Part shown: positions 11,931 to 22,014 of the stretch, in pieces
How positions within the stretch are numbered: position 1 is the stretch's first letter
Layout: the number at the start of each line of letters is the position of its first letter
Assembly: GCA_963969595.1 (NCBI GenBank)
Contig: OZ018408.1
Coordinates: 48,547,022-48,611,021, forward strand
Length of the DNA stretch: 64,000 nucleotides
Source of the DNA: Neckera pumila
Taxonomy: Eukaryota > Streptophyta > Bryopsida > Hypnales > Neckeraceae
Reading direction: 5' to 3'
Made by a program: the position numbers and the translations under genes
Notes under the pieces: model-generated
The model's database searches: none
Seen by the model: the letters and a program-made list of their open reading frames with translations, nothing else
What the model was told of the DNA's origin: nothing

Positions 11931-12285
11931 GGGAGATTGATTCTCTTGGACTCACCCATGGGTGGATTCTGCGCATCATGCATCATGGGCACAGATCAGG
12001 TCAGGGAAGGGAAGGGAAAAGGTAGGGACAACAAAAAGGAAAGGGAAGGGGAGAGGGATGGCAAACTTATTAATACTGTAGCCTACCACTGGATCAGATT
12101 GTACCAGTACAGGCTTTGTAATGTACAGTTCATATAATTGTGGAAGAAGCAACATAGTGTGAGAATTTGTTGCAATGAAAAAATTTGACCCTTCCAAATG
12201 TTTTCTTACAGTATTGAAATATCAGATGATTTTTTAAAACGTCAACTTCCTCCTTTCATTTGCCAACAAAAAAAGATCAAAAAAG

Positions 12286-12556
12286 GATTTTTTGGTTTTG
12301 GTTTTTGGTTTTTGGTTTTGTTTTTTGTGTGAAACATACGGCCTTTGAGGGCCGCAGCTAGGACAGATCCGATACAACCATGGCAAACCATGGACCTTTT
12401 CCCCATCATGAACAAGTAGAGGAACAAATCCCCTCCCCAAGGGATTTAGCACAGAGCTAGTACAGCACGGGGAGCGCCATTTAAGCAATGTCAGCATGGG
12501 GAGTTGAATTGGGAACCTTGTGGATTCCAACGGAAGTCCCTATCTCTCTTGGCCAT
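12286..12556 (-). mobile_element. tRNA-like SINE (tentative)
   Basis: Read on the minus strand, the element opens with a tRNA-like head. A good box A match (TGGCCAAGAGAG) lies near the start, with a weaker box B-like AATTCAACTCC about 40 nt later, a spacing typical of tRNA-derived RNA polymerase III promoters. It ends in an A-rich tail made of CAAAAAC/CCAAAAA repeats, as SINE 3' tails do. It is much GC-richer than its flanks. No target-site duplication was found and no second full copy is in the window, so a decayed unrelated repeat remains possible. Confidence 0.45.
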
Positions 12557-12804
12557 CACCTAGGGTAGTTTTAGGTCATTTTGGATCACAAACTTTTTTT
12601 TGACTAATCTGACAATAAGAAAAAATTCTAGTCAACATTCAACAAGCTAAGTGAAACTATACAATCAAGGTTCTTATTTTAGGCGGTTTATTTGATCAAA
12701 AGCGATATGAAATAATCTTGATGGAAAATTTGAGGTGAGATTCTTTCAATTACTACAAAATTTTGGAGTAATATTGCTCTATTTTGGATTAATGTTATCT
12801 ACCT

Positions 12805-13735
12805 TTAACTCCTAAAGGACCAACATGCATTTTTTGGCTACATAGAAATTTTGGACAGGTATGTGTGACTGGAGATTTTCATATTTTTGGCCCAAATTTT
12901 AATAGAAGGTGGGGACGAGGAATATCTTTCGTACGCACTAAATTTCATGACATTTGATAATGTGAGTCAAAAGTTATGGCCTCATATGTTACTTCTTTTT
13001 GTAACTGGCCAGTCCGGGCAAATAAAAAAAAATCACTTTCTTCAAAAACAAAAATTTGAAATTGGTTTTCTAGAGTTATAAACACGTGGAAAGCTTTTAA
13101 TCATCCCATTTATATCAATGGGATGAAAGTTATGAGGAGATTTAGTTTGTGGGCAGTTATGGATTCTCTATTCTAAAGTAAACTTTGAAGTCTTTTATCT
13201 TACTCAATTTTCAATGTTTTTTGAAAAAATAAAATCATAGGATGTAGATTGTTTATTACAAGATTGCAACCATTGGAATTGGCATTTTTCAATTCTATAA
13301 TAAAATTCTTAACAATTTAGTATTTTGAATCATTCTCTACTTCTTTCTATTTACTATTTTTTTCCTATAGGTTGTACAATTCCAAATGATGTGAAAGTTT
13401 TCAAGCATGTGGTCAACTTGTCTAGAAAAAATAATCCAAAGAAGCACCACCATTTTGGACATTTTTTCATTGAAAAGTGATCTTGTGAAGTGCAGCTGCC
13501 CTGTTTTTTGAAAGGCCAAAAAAATGATTTAAGTGAATTTGAATGCTTATATCTTGCAATCCACACGGTGTAAATTTTTGGAAATTTCACCACATGTTTT
13601 CAAGTCAGCATACTAAAATATCCTACATTAACATGTTTCAAAAAAAGTCTTTTTCAAAAATTTGGTACTTAGTATGAAAATGGCAGTTTTTGAGCATTTT
13701 TGGTGAAAACATAGTCATGGAACTTTAGGGGTTAA
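12805..13735. mobile_element. TTAA-flanked TIR element 1 (piggyBac-like MITE)
   Basis: TTAA at 12805-12808 is followed by CTCCTAAAGGACC; the right end reads TTTAGGGG then TTAA at 13732-13735. The body is about 70-80% similar by eye to the element at 20,194-21,129, including the phrases GCAGCTGCCCTGTTTTT and GAAAACATAGTCATGGAACTTT. Broken open frames shared with that copy are not recognisable as a protein. The TTAA target and C-rich ends fit piggyBac-type cut-and-paste mobility. Confidence 0.7.
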
Positions 13736-14759
13736 ATGAGTGCTTGGGTTTAGTCTCATCACCATATCTTTCATGTTTCTTCCATGGATGTGGATGTAAA
13801 TGGCTTCATTGTTTTAAGGAAATGGAGATCACTTCCGGATCTACCCAAAATAAATGAAACAAAGCATGAGGAAAAATTTTAGGCCTCGGGAGGTCTGCAA
13901 GTTTTGACACACACATACACCGCAATTATAGAAGAAATAAAATAATTTTATTTATTTATTTTTGTTTTTTAATTTAGCATTTGATGTGGCACTATTGACG
14001 CCACATCAGAGTCACGTTAGATTTTACTATTTTTAAAAATATTTTTTATTTTTTAATTATTTTTTTGAAAAAAATATTTTTTGATTTTTCTATACTTGCA
14101 CCGCGGGGTGCCAAAAAATAAAAGCTTAACGGCCCTCCTAGGGTTCAGATTTTTCCTACTGGAACTTGTTTCGAAGTCATTGCCATTGTTCAAGAAAAAA
14201 CAGCAATTATTTCAAAGGTTAGCTAGTAGAATTTGGGAAAAAAAATGTTTGCAATATGAAAACATCAAGAAAAACAACCTGGCTAGTGAAAAAAATTTAA
14301 CTATGAAATTTCGATTTGGAGTAAAAAAGAGAAAAGAGCTGGACTTAGTACTTGAAAACCTAGTTCAATATGGGAATTAACCAAAGAAGGACAAGTTGGT
14401 TGCCACAGAAATCATCCTTTTAGGTACCATGTGAATCATTTGCTTAAAGAACAACCAAGAGTACTCTTTAATGGTCAAACTACTGTGCATGAACTCCCCC
14501 TGTTTTTTTGTTTTTTTGTTTTTAACAGATGGACAGAATCCACTGCATTAAAAAAAAACAATACAAAACAACCAAGCCATGAGGTTGGGCAAATGAAGAA
14601 AATATAAGCAATAAGAAAACAAAGAAATCTGAGAACCCTAGGCAAAACCACATCATTGCCACTTGATAATGCCACCCTCCCTTGATGCTAACAACTTGGA
14701 ACAAAGCCAAATATTATCAAATTTGAGCTACATGGAAGCTGCTTGGTGAGGTTTGTGTC
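13736..14759. other. No intact gene; AT-rich, with decayed LINE 3' region
   Basis: 13,736-14,460 contains nothing I recognise. From about 14,470 to 14,760 the minus strand is the 3' continuation of the LINE fragment described next and holds several stops. Confidence 0.4.
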
Positions 14760-15885
14760 TAGCGGTCATTTGTGCTTTAAGTAACGCCACCCTGCCTAAG
14801 TCAAGAAGCGAGTCCCAGAGCGCTTGTTGCAGGAGACCAAGCGGCCACAATGTGTGCGAGAACACCTTCTGGTTCCGTGTGATCCAGATTAGCCAAAGTG
14901 ACGATCCTCTTAACCCCTAAAAGCCCAAGTGTCCCTACGGGGGGTATTTGGTACTTCGGGCAAGCTCATGTGACCCCAATTTTTCACATGATTTTTTGAA
15001 ACTTGTTTGGGAGATAGGAAATCACATTAGCTTCACGGAAAGATAAATTTCACCAAAATCCGATTTATACTCCAAAAGTTATGAGTATTTGAAGAAAAAT
15101 TTCAGTTCGGGAATTTGCTGCCCCTGCCTTTGACTCCCAAGGGGCAGTAGAGGTGGCAAGAGAGGCTATTGTTGTGCCGCTATTGGGAAGTCACATTAGA
15201 CTTTAGGAGCTTGTAGATGTTAGAGATTTTGACATTTTTCCAATTTTTTTTTCCTACTTCTGAAGTACAAGTGCATCTTTCAATCCATTGTTCAGATATT
15301 CTAAATCAAAAAATTTGTGATGGGAAAAATTATTTGAAAATGGCCTACTGTATTGTCATTTCTTGAGACATAGTGGCAAATTTTATTTTTTTTGAATATT
15401 GGGATTGTCTTGGATTGCCTTGAAAATTGGCATGCACATGCCTAACATGTTTCTCCATAAGAAATTTTCTTAAATTGGAGGTCTATAGTGGAAAAAAATT
15501 CAGCAAATGGCGGTCAAAGGCATCTGAAATTTTCGGGCACAGTGGAAAAAAAAAAAAAAAAAGACTTTGAATGCAAATATCTCCCAATCTATACGGTCAA
15601 ACCTCACAAAATTTTTACCACATATTCTCACACAAGTTAACTACAAGATCCAACGGTTACATTCCCCAAAAATCATTTTTTCAAACTTTTTTGATGAATG
15701 CTCTAGAAATGGCAGTTTTGGGTGCTTTTTGAGGTAGAAAAGGCCCAGGCTCTTAGGGGTTAATAGGGACCAAATGATTTGAAAGTCATGGAACTGTCAA
15801 ATAGAGCTACAATTGGGCCGAGTTCTAGACAACTAGCCATCTTGCCCACTTCAGGGATTCCAAAAGCCCATACAGGGTTCATCTA
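14475..15885 (-). pseudogene. LINE ORF2 C-terminal fragment, split by a TTAA element
   Basis: This is the remnant of a non-LTR retrotransposon reverse-transcriptase ORF, C-terminal to the zinc-finger (zf-RVT) part. On the minus strand 15,885-15,764 encodes ALFDSSMTFKSF and, after one frameshift, FQIIWSLL. 14,909-14,760 encodes RGSSLWLIWITRNQKVF and LLQQALWDSLLDLGRVALL. The pattern IWxxLRGxxLWxIWxxRNxxVF is typical of plant LINEs. A TTAA-flanked element (14,910-15,763) sits exactly between the halves; dropping it with one TTAA restores one continuous frame across the joint. Frameshift and stops make the ORF dead. Confidence 0.75.
14910..15763. mobile_element. TTAA-flanked TIR element 2, inserted in a LINE
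   Basis: The element runs from TTAA at 14910-14913 to TTAA at 15760-15763. Its ends are CCCCTAAAAGCCCAAG and, on the complement, CCCCTAAGAGCC. Because the interrupted LINE reading frame rejoins when one TTAA is kept, the target duplication (TTAA) and the element limits (CCCC...GGGG) are fixed by the sequence itself. It has no intact coding region. A poly(A) run lies at about 15,546-15,562. Confidence 0.8.
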
Positions 15886-15889
15886 AAGA

Positions 15890-16440
15890 GTGAGGATTTT
15901 GGAAATCCCAAAAAGTCAGAATCATTGGCCAGAGTTATTTTATGCATGCAATGCTCGTATTTTGGATTATGACCCCGGACGTTGGTCTTGGAGCAATGGT
16001 AAACAATTATTATCTTATACTACATCAAGTGGTAGACTACTCCTCACCAAACACCGTCAGCCCAAGCAAACAATTCCATCAAAGTAGCCCAATATCTTAG
16101 CTCCAACTTTTGAACCTGATTGGAGAGATGTATGGCTCAAGGAGCGTTCTCAGAAGGAAGCCGCCTTGATGTGGTCAGTGTGGCACAATGCAGTAGCGGT
16201 TCACTCGTGGAGGGCCAAAATTAACCTAGATCTGGATATATCCTGCAATTATTGTTCAACTGGGGCCAATGAAACACCCATCCATAGATTCTACCATTGT
16301 CCCAGACTACACGAAGTTTAGGCCACTATGCTCAATCAATCTTATATCACTTACTAGGTGAACAACCTTTGTTGAGTCCTCATGTGCATTTCAACCATAC
16401 ACTTTGTATTTTTGGCTCAACTCCGCCTTGATGACCTCCC
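15890..16440 (+). pseudogene. LINE zf-RVT fragment on the opposite strand
   Basis: One + frame, with stops at 16,085 and about 16,321, encodes the zf-RVT region that follows reverse transcriptase in plant LINEs. It shows W-RDVWLKERSQKEAALMWSVWHNAVAVHSW, then the C-x2-C...H-x4-C finger as CNYC and HRFYHC. The second stop replaces the conserved Trp just after the finger. It lies head to head with the minus-strand LINE fragment, so these are two different copies or an inverted rearrangement. It is not functional. Confidence 0.75.
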
Positions 16441-16791
16441 CTTTATACTTGAAGAAAAATAGCTTGTAAAACTAAAAACAAAACAAAACAAAACACTGGT
16501 CCCTACCATATTAATCAGTTAGCCTCATAAATAACCCAAAATATCCTTGGAATCTTAAATTATGAACCCAACTGATCCGTCATGATGTGCGTGACGAGAA
16601 TATCCCAACCCTAAGTAAACTTACTTGCACATGCCTGCAGCCAACAAACAAGACTGTTGGACCCGGGTTCCTAGAAGTGTACCTGTTCCGTAAGTATAAC
16701 TTAAATAACCCAAATGCCCACTGATGTCCATGTGTTTAAAAATAAAAAACAAAAAATGTGCCACCGCCATCATCAATCACTTGCTGTACAT
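16441..16791. other. Intergenic, nothing recognised
   Basis: AT-rich sequence between the LINE remnant and the tandem repeat; no coding potential is evident. Confidence 0.4.
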
Positions 16792-17256
16792 CTCCAAAAT
16801 CAGTATGTACCTCTATCAAAAAAAACTTTGACCCTTGCTAACTTTAGCATACTTTATATAAATGTTGCAGTCTTTGGTTCGTCAAAAACCTCCTTTCAGT
16901 TGCCAACAAGAAAAAATACATGACAATTTGACTAATCTAATAATAGAAACCAAACACAGTAGCTAGAAGTGGCGGATTTGGAGGTACCCAAGTACCTTGC
17001 GTAAAAATCAATATGTACGTATGCGGAAGACATCTGATTTTAGAACTTCTACCAAAAAAAACTTTGACCCGTACTAACTTTTGCATACGGTATCCAAATG
17101 TTGCATTCTTTGGTGCATTGGAAGCTCCTTTCCCTTGGCTTGCCAACTTGCTTGCCAACAAGAAAAACACCTGAAAATTTGACTAGTCTAATAATAGAAA
17201 CCAAGCACAACAGTAGCAAAAAGTGGCGGTTTGGGGGGTACCCACGTACCTTACTG
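16792..17256. repeat. Tandem duplication of a dispersed repeat
   Basis: Two direct copies begin at about 16,792 and 17,003. Each runs through AAAAAAACTTTGACCC, a CTTTGG(T/G) block and TCTAATAATAGAAACCAA, and ends at the palindromic GGTACCCA(A/C)GTACCTT. Copy 1 lacks about 45 bp near its start. A third copy lies at 2,545-2,815. Confidence 0.75.
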
Positions 17257-17329
17257 TGTTACCACCTAAATGCAGGACATCAATATGACAAGGCTGACTA
17301 CTGAGAAAGCAAAGCTAGAGTAGATTTTA

Positions 17330-17765
17330 AATTTAAGCGATTAAGGTAGACAAGCCTATAACCACCCTGATTTGCAATCTGAATATATTGGGGCCAATTC
17401 CAAGAAGTGCATGTATTTTTTAGAGGTGTGCGCTTGTTTCGCAAATCAAACCCAAGATGGAATTATAATTTTTCAATCAAAAGTGTAAATTTTGTGAACT
17501 TTTGAAGTGTCAACCCTAAAATTACAAAATCGCTTGTAGACTGGAGTCATAAATACCATATTAACAACCCATAACCACCCTTCCATGTATCTATTAGCAC
17601 GTAAGTATGGACCAATGAAAAATTGACACATTATCTTTTGTGATATTAATGCTCTGATCTTGTCAAGAAAGTGAATAGAATTAGATGAGTGCTGTGGAGG
17701 AAATGGGACCAAAAATAGGTTGGTGGAAATAGGAAGCTGACAGCTTTAGGCTAGTTTACCTTATA
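17330..17765. repeat. Dispersed repeat pair, copy 1 (also at 27.97-28.40 kb)
   Basis: It starts GACAAGCCTATAACCACCC and ends near CTAGTTTACCTT; the copy at 27,975-28,395 matches along the full length at roughly 85% by eye. It is non-coding. The shared boundaries suggest a non-autonomous mobile element; no clear terminal repeats were found. Confidence 0.65.
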
Positions 17766-17774
17766 TTGTCTCTT

Positions 17775-18319
17775 TTAACCCCTAAGCGCTCAAGCGACCA
17801 TTTTATGGTTGCTGCCTGACTTCGGACAAAATTTTCGGGCAAAAAAAAAAAAGTTTTTTTTTTTTTTTTTTTTTTTTTCAAAAGATTTGGTTGTCTATCA
17901 ATATTTATACTCAAAACTTAGATCACTACGGTCAAACAAAAACTATAAGAGAAATAGCACAAAGTATCTAGATTTGCCTAGTGTTGAAAAACTTACTATT
18001 TGGGGAAAGTATTGGTGTTTTCATTATTAGATCTCATACATTTTTTCACAAATCAACAGAAACCACAATTTTGACCAATCAAAAAAAAATTCAAATGCTA
18101 AAAATAGAAATTGTATTTTTGGTGAATTTTTGAAGTTATATCTTCAAAATTCATTTTAAAAAAATCTAAGAATAATTTTATAATTTTGACCGTACGGATG
18201 CTTTCTACTTTTCATACTTCACATTATCTTCTTTGATGCAAAATTCAAAAAAGTTTTAGAACTTATATTTTATAACACATTTGTATTTTGTCCAAACCCC
18301 TTGGGCTTTTAGGGGTTAA
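17775..18319. mobile_element. TTAA-flanked TIR element 3 (short, 545 bp)
   Basis: TTAA at 17775-17778 and 18316-18319; ends are CCCCTAAGCGCTCAAG and, inverted, CCCCTAAAAGCCCAAG. This is the smallest complete member. Long A and T runs lie at 17,840-17,878. There is no coding capacity. Confidence 0.7.
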
Positions 18320-18473
18320 GCTCACGTATGAAAGCTGCCCCATTGACCGAGATCCCTTCTGGTGGTTTTGTGCATCCCAAGCTTGTGTTGGCCCCTGTGC
18401 CGGACTCATCCAAAATGGTACTCCAAATGTGATGGCCGAAGCACTTGTTCTTTGGTGGTCATCCACGATCTGA
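18316..18473 (+). pseudogene. Possible LINE RNase H fragment
   Basis: A short + frame reads ACVGPCAGLIQNG then NVMAEALVLWW. This resembles the G-x-AGxGG(L/V)I...N-x-AEAxAL core of the RNase H domain found C-terminal in some plant LINEs. The catalytic first Asp is not visible and the frame is short, so this is tentative. Confidence 0.35.
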
Positions 18474-18699
18474 TGCTTTAATACTTTAATGTCCTTGAAA
18501 AGTCACTAAGTTAGTCCAAAATGGTATGTCATGACAAGCACGGATTCAGTCTTGGCCACCAGCCAAATGGCTTTCACTTGGGGAAAAAATTTCCAGACTC
18601 ATTTGGGCTGGGCTACTTTTCGGTAAAATCGGTAAAATTCCTTCCCCAAACCATTTGATTTCTGCCTACATTGGGATGGAAGTCATTGAAATTCAAACA

Positions 18700-18885
18700 A
18701 ATTTTATGGATGCCCCTTTCTATTCCATGCATGCATGCATTCCCAGGTCCATGTGGCTCTCTCTATCAGAACGAAAGTGATTGAAAATCAATGATTTTAT
18801 CGGTGAACATACACATATGGGTGCCCCTCCTACTCCATGCATCGGCATTCCAAGGTCCATGTGGCTTATCACTCTACCAACAAAG
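18700..18885. repeat. Tandem duplication, about 111-bp period
   Basis: The blocks at about 18,711-18,765 and 18,822-18,876 share TGCCCCT, CTCCATGCAT and GGTCCATGTGGC in the same order. Only two units are present. Confidence 0.6.
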
Positions 18886-20193
18886 AACCCAAAACCCAAA
18901 AAAGTGGGTTGCCGTACTCCCTTCCTCCTCATGCGATGCTTTAGTATTGATTACTGGGTCCTGAAGCCGAAATGGGGCTGCTTCTCTGCAAGAACGCCGG
19001 TGATATCATCCGAAAACGTCAAATTCCCATCACCAAATTCCAAACTGGAGCCCCTGGCTTGGCGGACCAACGTCGCCCCCAAAATTCCAAATGGCTCTTT
19101 GTCTTTGTTTGTCACACATTGCAACTCTTTATCAATTTAATCGTCGTTGGTGCAGCCTGGTTCCTGTTGGGTCAGCCCCCTTTCCTTCCCTTCTCCAGAT
19201 GGATGGATAAATACGGCCCCCTGTTGTTGAGCGAACACTATTTGCTCTTTGTCAAAAGCCTTGGGAAGTGGGAAAGGCTGATCAATGGGCACAGCATTGG
19301 ATTGAACTAGGCAACTGAAAGGCACCGCGGGGTCGGGTCAGGTCGGGCAGGGTGTTGTAACTTAAAACTATAAAACTCCAGTGTTGGGACCACTCCTGCC
19401 TGTCCTGTAAAACACAAGTAGGGGAAATGCCAGGTGGCAATTGAACGTGGAGCAGAAGGCAAAGCTTGCGTGAAGGACAGAAGCACCTGGCCGGGAGAAT
19501 TGGACCCCCCCCGGGGGCCCTGCACGAGAAATTGGACTGGTTTGGTTGGATGAGCAATTCCTGGGTCACAACATCCACCCAATTTCCTCCCACCCTGGCT
19601 CAGCCTCCTTTTGGGCCCAGCTGAGGCCAAGGCATTTTTTTCATGAATTGGGGATTAATCCATCTGTCCATCTGTCCCACTGCAGCAGCAGCAGCAACAT
19701 CAACAACAACGCGACCACCGTTTAAGTTAACTTAGTGGCTGTTCAGTTCCTTCCACTGCTTCTTCCTCAGAGTTGTACTCTGGTGGTACCTTTTTTTTTA
19801 TTTTCCATAATAGAATTAGGAAAAAATACTAATAAAAAAGATAATTTTATTTTTATTTTTTTTGGATAAAATTGAAAAATAAAATAAAAAAAACTTTATT
19901 GAATGTGATTGGGGCCATGCAGCATCAGCAAAGATCGAATATTGGAGCGACAGCGCTTTGCGTTCATTCAATCGCCCTACGAGAAGTTTAGATTCGGCAA
20001 AAAAGGAAGCTGTTTTGGGAAAGGAAAAAAGAAGTGCCACATGTCATGTTGTGAATGGTGTGAGGTGATGTGGACCCTTGAGAATTTGACATGGAAATTC
20101 AATTTTGACACCTGTGAAACAAACCTTCACATACAATAGTACAAAAAAAATTATAATGACACAAAATTGCTTTTATTGGAGCAATGTTTTACT
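18886..20193. other. No recognised gene; GC-richer patch at 18.9-19.7 kb
   Basis: 18,960-19,700 is GC-richer than its flanks and has a 112-codon + frame starting at 18,972 (MGLLLCKNAGDIIRK...) with a hydrophobic stretch, and overlapping minus frames. I recognise none of them. It might be an exon or a decayed gene piece. 19,790-19,890 is A/T homopolymer-rich. The rest holds nothing visible. Confidence 0.35.
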
Positions 20194-21129
20194 TTAACCC
20201 CTAAAGGAAGGACCGGCATGCATTTTTTGGCTGTATAGAAATTTTGGGCAGGTGCATGTGACTAGAGATTTCTATGTTTTAGGCTGAAATTTTAATAGAA
20301 AGTGGACGCGAGGAATCTCTTTCATATACACTAAATTTCATGACATTTGGAAATGTGACTCAAAAGTTATGGCCTAATATGTTACTTCTTTTTGTAATTG
20401 GGCAGTTCGGGCAGATCAGAAAAAAAACATTTTTTTCAAAAACAAAAATTTGAAATTGGTTTTCTAGAGTTATATATACGCAGAAAGCTTTGTTTCATCT
20501 CATTTTGATCAATGAGTCAAAAATTATGAGGAGTTTTAGTTTGCAGGCAGTTATGGATTCTCTATTCTAAAATAAACTTCAAAGTCCTTTATCTTACTCA
20601 ATTTTCAATATCTTTTGAAAAAAATAAAATCCTAGAATGTAGATTGTTTATTACTACATTGCAACCATTGAGATTGGCATTTTTCAATTCTATAATTAAA
20701 TTCTTGCCAATTAGTATTTTGAATCATTCTCTACTACTGTCTATTTACTATTTTTTTCTTGTATGTTGGACAATTCCAAATGACGTGAAATTTTTCAAGC
20801 ATGTAGCCAAGTTGTCTAGGAAAAGAATACAAAGAAGCACCATCATTTTGGACATTTTTTCATTGAAAAGTGATCTTGTGAAGTGCAGCTGCCCTGTTTT
20901 TCACAAGGCCAAAAAAATGATTTTAGTGAATTTGAATGCTTATATCTTACAATCCACGCAGTGGAAATATCTGAAATTTTTGCCTCATGTTCTCAAGTCA
21001 ACATACTACAAGATCCTACGATTACATGTGTCAAAATTTATTTTTTTTCAAAAAATGGATACTTGTACTAAAAATGGCAATTTTGAGCATTTTTCGATGA
21101 AAACATAGTCATGGAACTTTGGAGGTTAA
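20194..21129. mobile_element. TTAA-flanked TIR element 4
   Basis: TTAA at 20194-20197 followed by CCCCTAAAGGAAGGACC; right end CTTTGGAGG then TTAA at 21126-21129. Its body aligns with element 1 over nearly its full length. The 154-codon + frame at 20,644-21,108 inside it is partly open in element 1 as well but resembles no protein I know and is likely chance. Confidence 0.7.
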
Positions 21130-21190
21130 GTTAGCTCTCATTCCAAAGTAATGCTTGAATAAAAAGATAAATTTAGAAACCCCTCCCTTT

Positions 21191-22014
21191 TTAACCTCCA
21201 AAGGACCAAGCTGCGTTTTTTGACAACATAGCAATTTTGGGCAGCTCACTATGAATGGAGTTTTTATTTTTCTTTGAAAATTTTACACAAGATGTGCCCG
21301 AGGAGTAGCTTTAAGGCCCAACAATTTTCATAACTTTTGACTACACAGTTAAAAAGTTATTGCATGATATGTAATTTTCATTAGTTGGTAGGCAGCCCGG
21401 GTAGCTCAAAGAACTGCTTTAAAAATTACTATTTAAGAAAATAAAAATTTGAAATTGGTTCTTTAGATTTATATAGAAGTGTGAAGCTTTGAATCATTCA
21501 ATTTGGATCTATGAGTAAAAAGCTATGAGGAGTTTTAGTTTGTGGGTATAATTAAATTCTTAACAATTCTATTTCATAATTAAATTCTTAACAGTTTAGT
21601 GTTTTGAATCATTCTCTACTTCTTTCTACAACCTATTTTTTTCCTATATGTTGTATGATTTCAAATGATCTGAATTTTTTCAAGCATGTAGCTAACTTGC
21701 TTTGAAGAATGAATCCAAGGAGTAACCACCATTTTGAACATTTCTTCACACAAATGCGACCTTGTGAAGTGCAGCTACCTATTTTTTTCCAGGGCCAAAA
21801 ATAGGGGTTTTGTCAATTCAAACGCTAATATCTTCCAATCTACATGGTGGAAAATTCTGAAATTTTTCCTACATCTTTTCAAACAAGCTTACTACAAGAT
21901 TCTACAGTTACATGTGTCTAAAAATTTTTTCTTTCTAAAATTTGGTGCTTGTATTAGAAATAGTAGTTTTGGATCGATTTTGGTGAAAACATAGTCTCTG
22001 ACCTTTAGGGTTAA
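21191..22014. mobile_element. TTAA-flanked TIR element 5
   Basis: TTAA at 21191-21194 followed by CCTCCAAAGGACCAAG; right end ACCTTTAGGG then TTAA at 22011-22014. It is about 60 bp downstream of element 4 in the same orientation. The closest copy is 37,952-38,878 (shared GACAACATAGCAATTTTGGG at the left and GTGAAAACATA at the right). Confidence 0.7.

Larger units (their letters stand above)
10000..12280. other. Intergenic 3' of PLATZ; simple repeats, GC-rich foldback
   Basis: No gene is recognised. 11,350-11,555 is unusually GC-rich with partial inverted repeats. (GGGTT)n lies at about 11,659-11,690 and a (GGAC)n stretch at about 11,899-11,930. 12,000-12,055 is purine-rich (GGGAAGGGAAAA). 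The first part may be PLATZ 3' UTR. Confidence 0.5.

Noticed and set aside
20644..21108. 154-codon + frame inside a TTAA element as a possible transposase
   Set aside because: It matches no piggyBac or other transposase pattern that I can see, lacks a DDE/DDD-like context, and is broken in sister copies (12,805 and 21,191).
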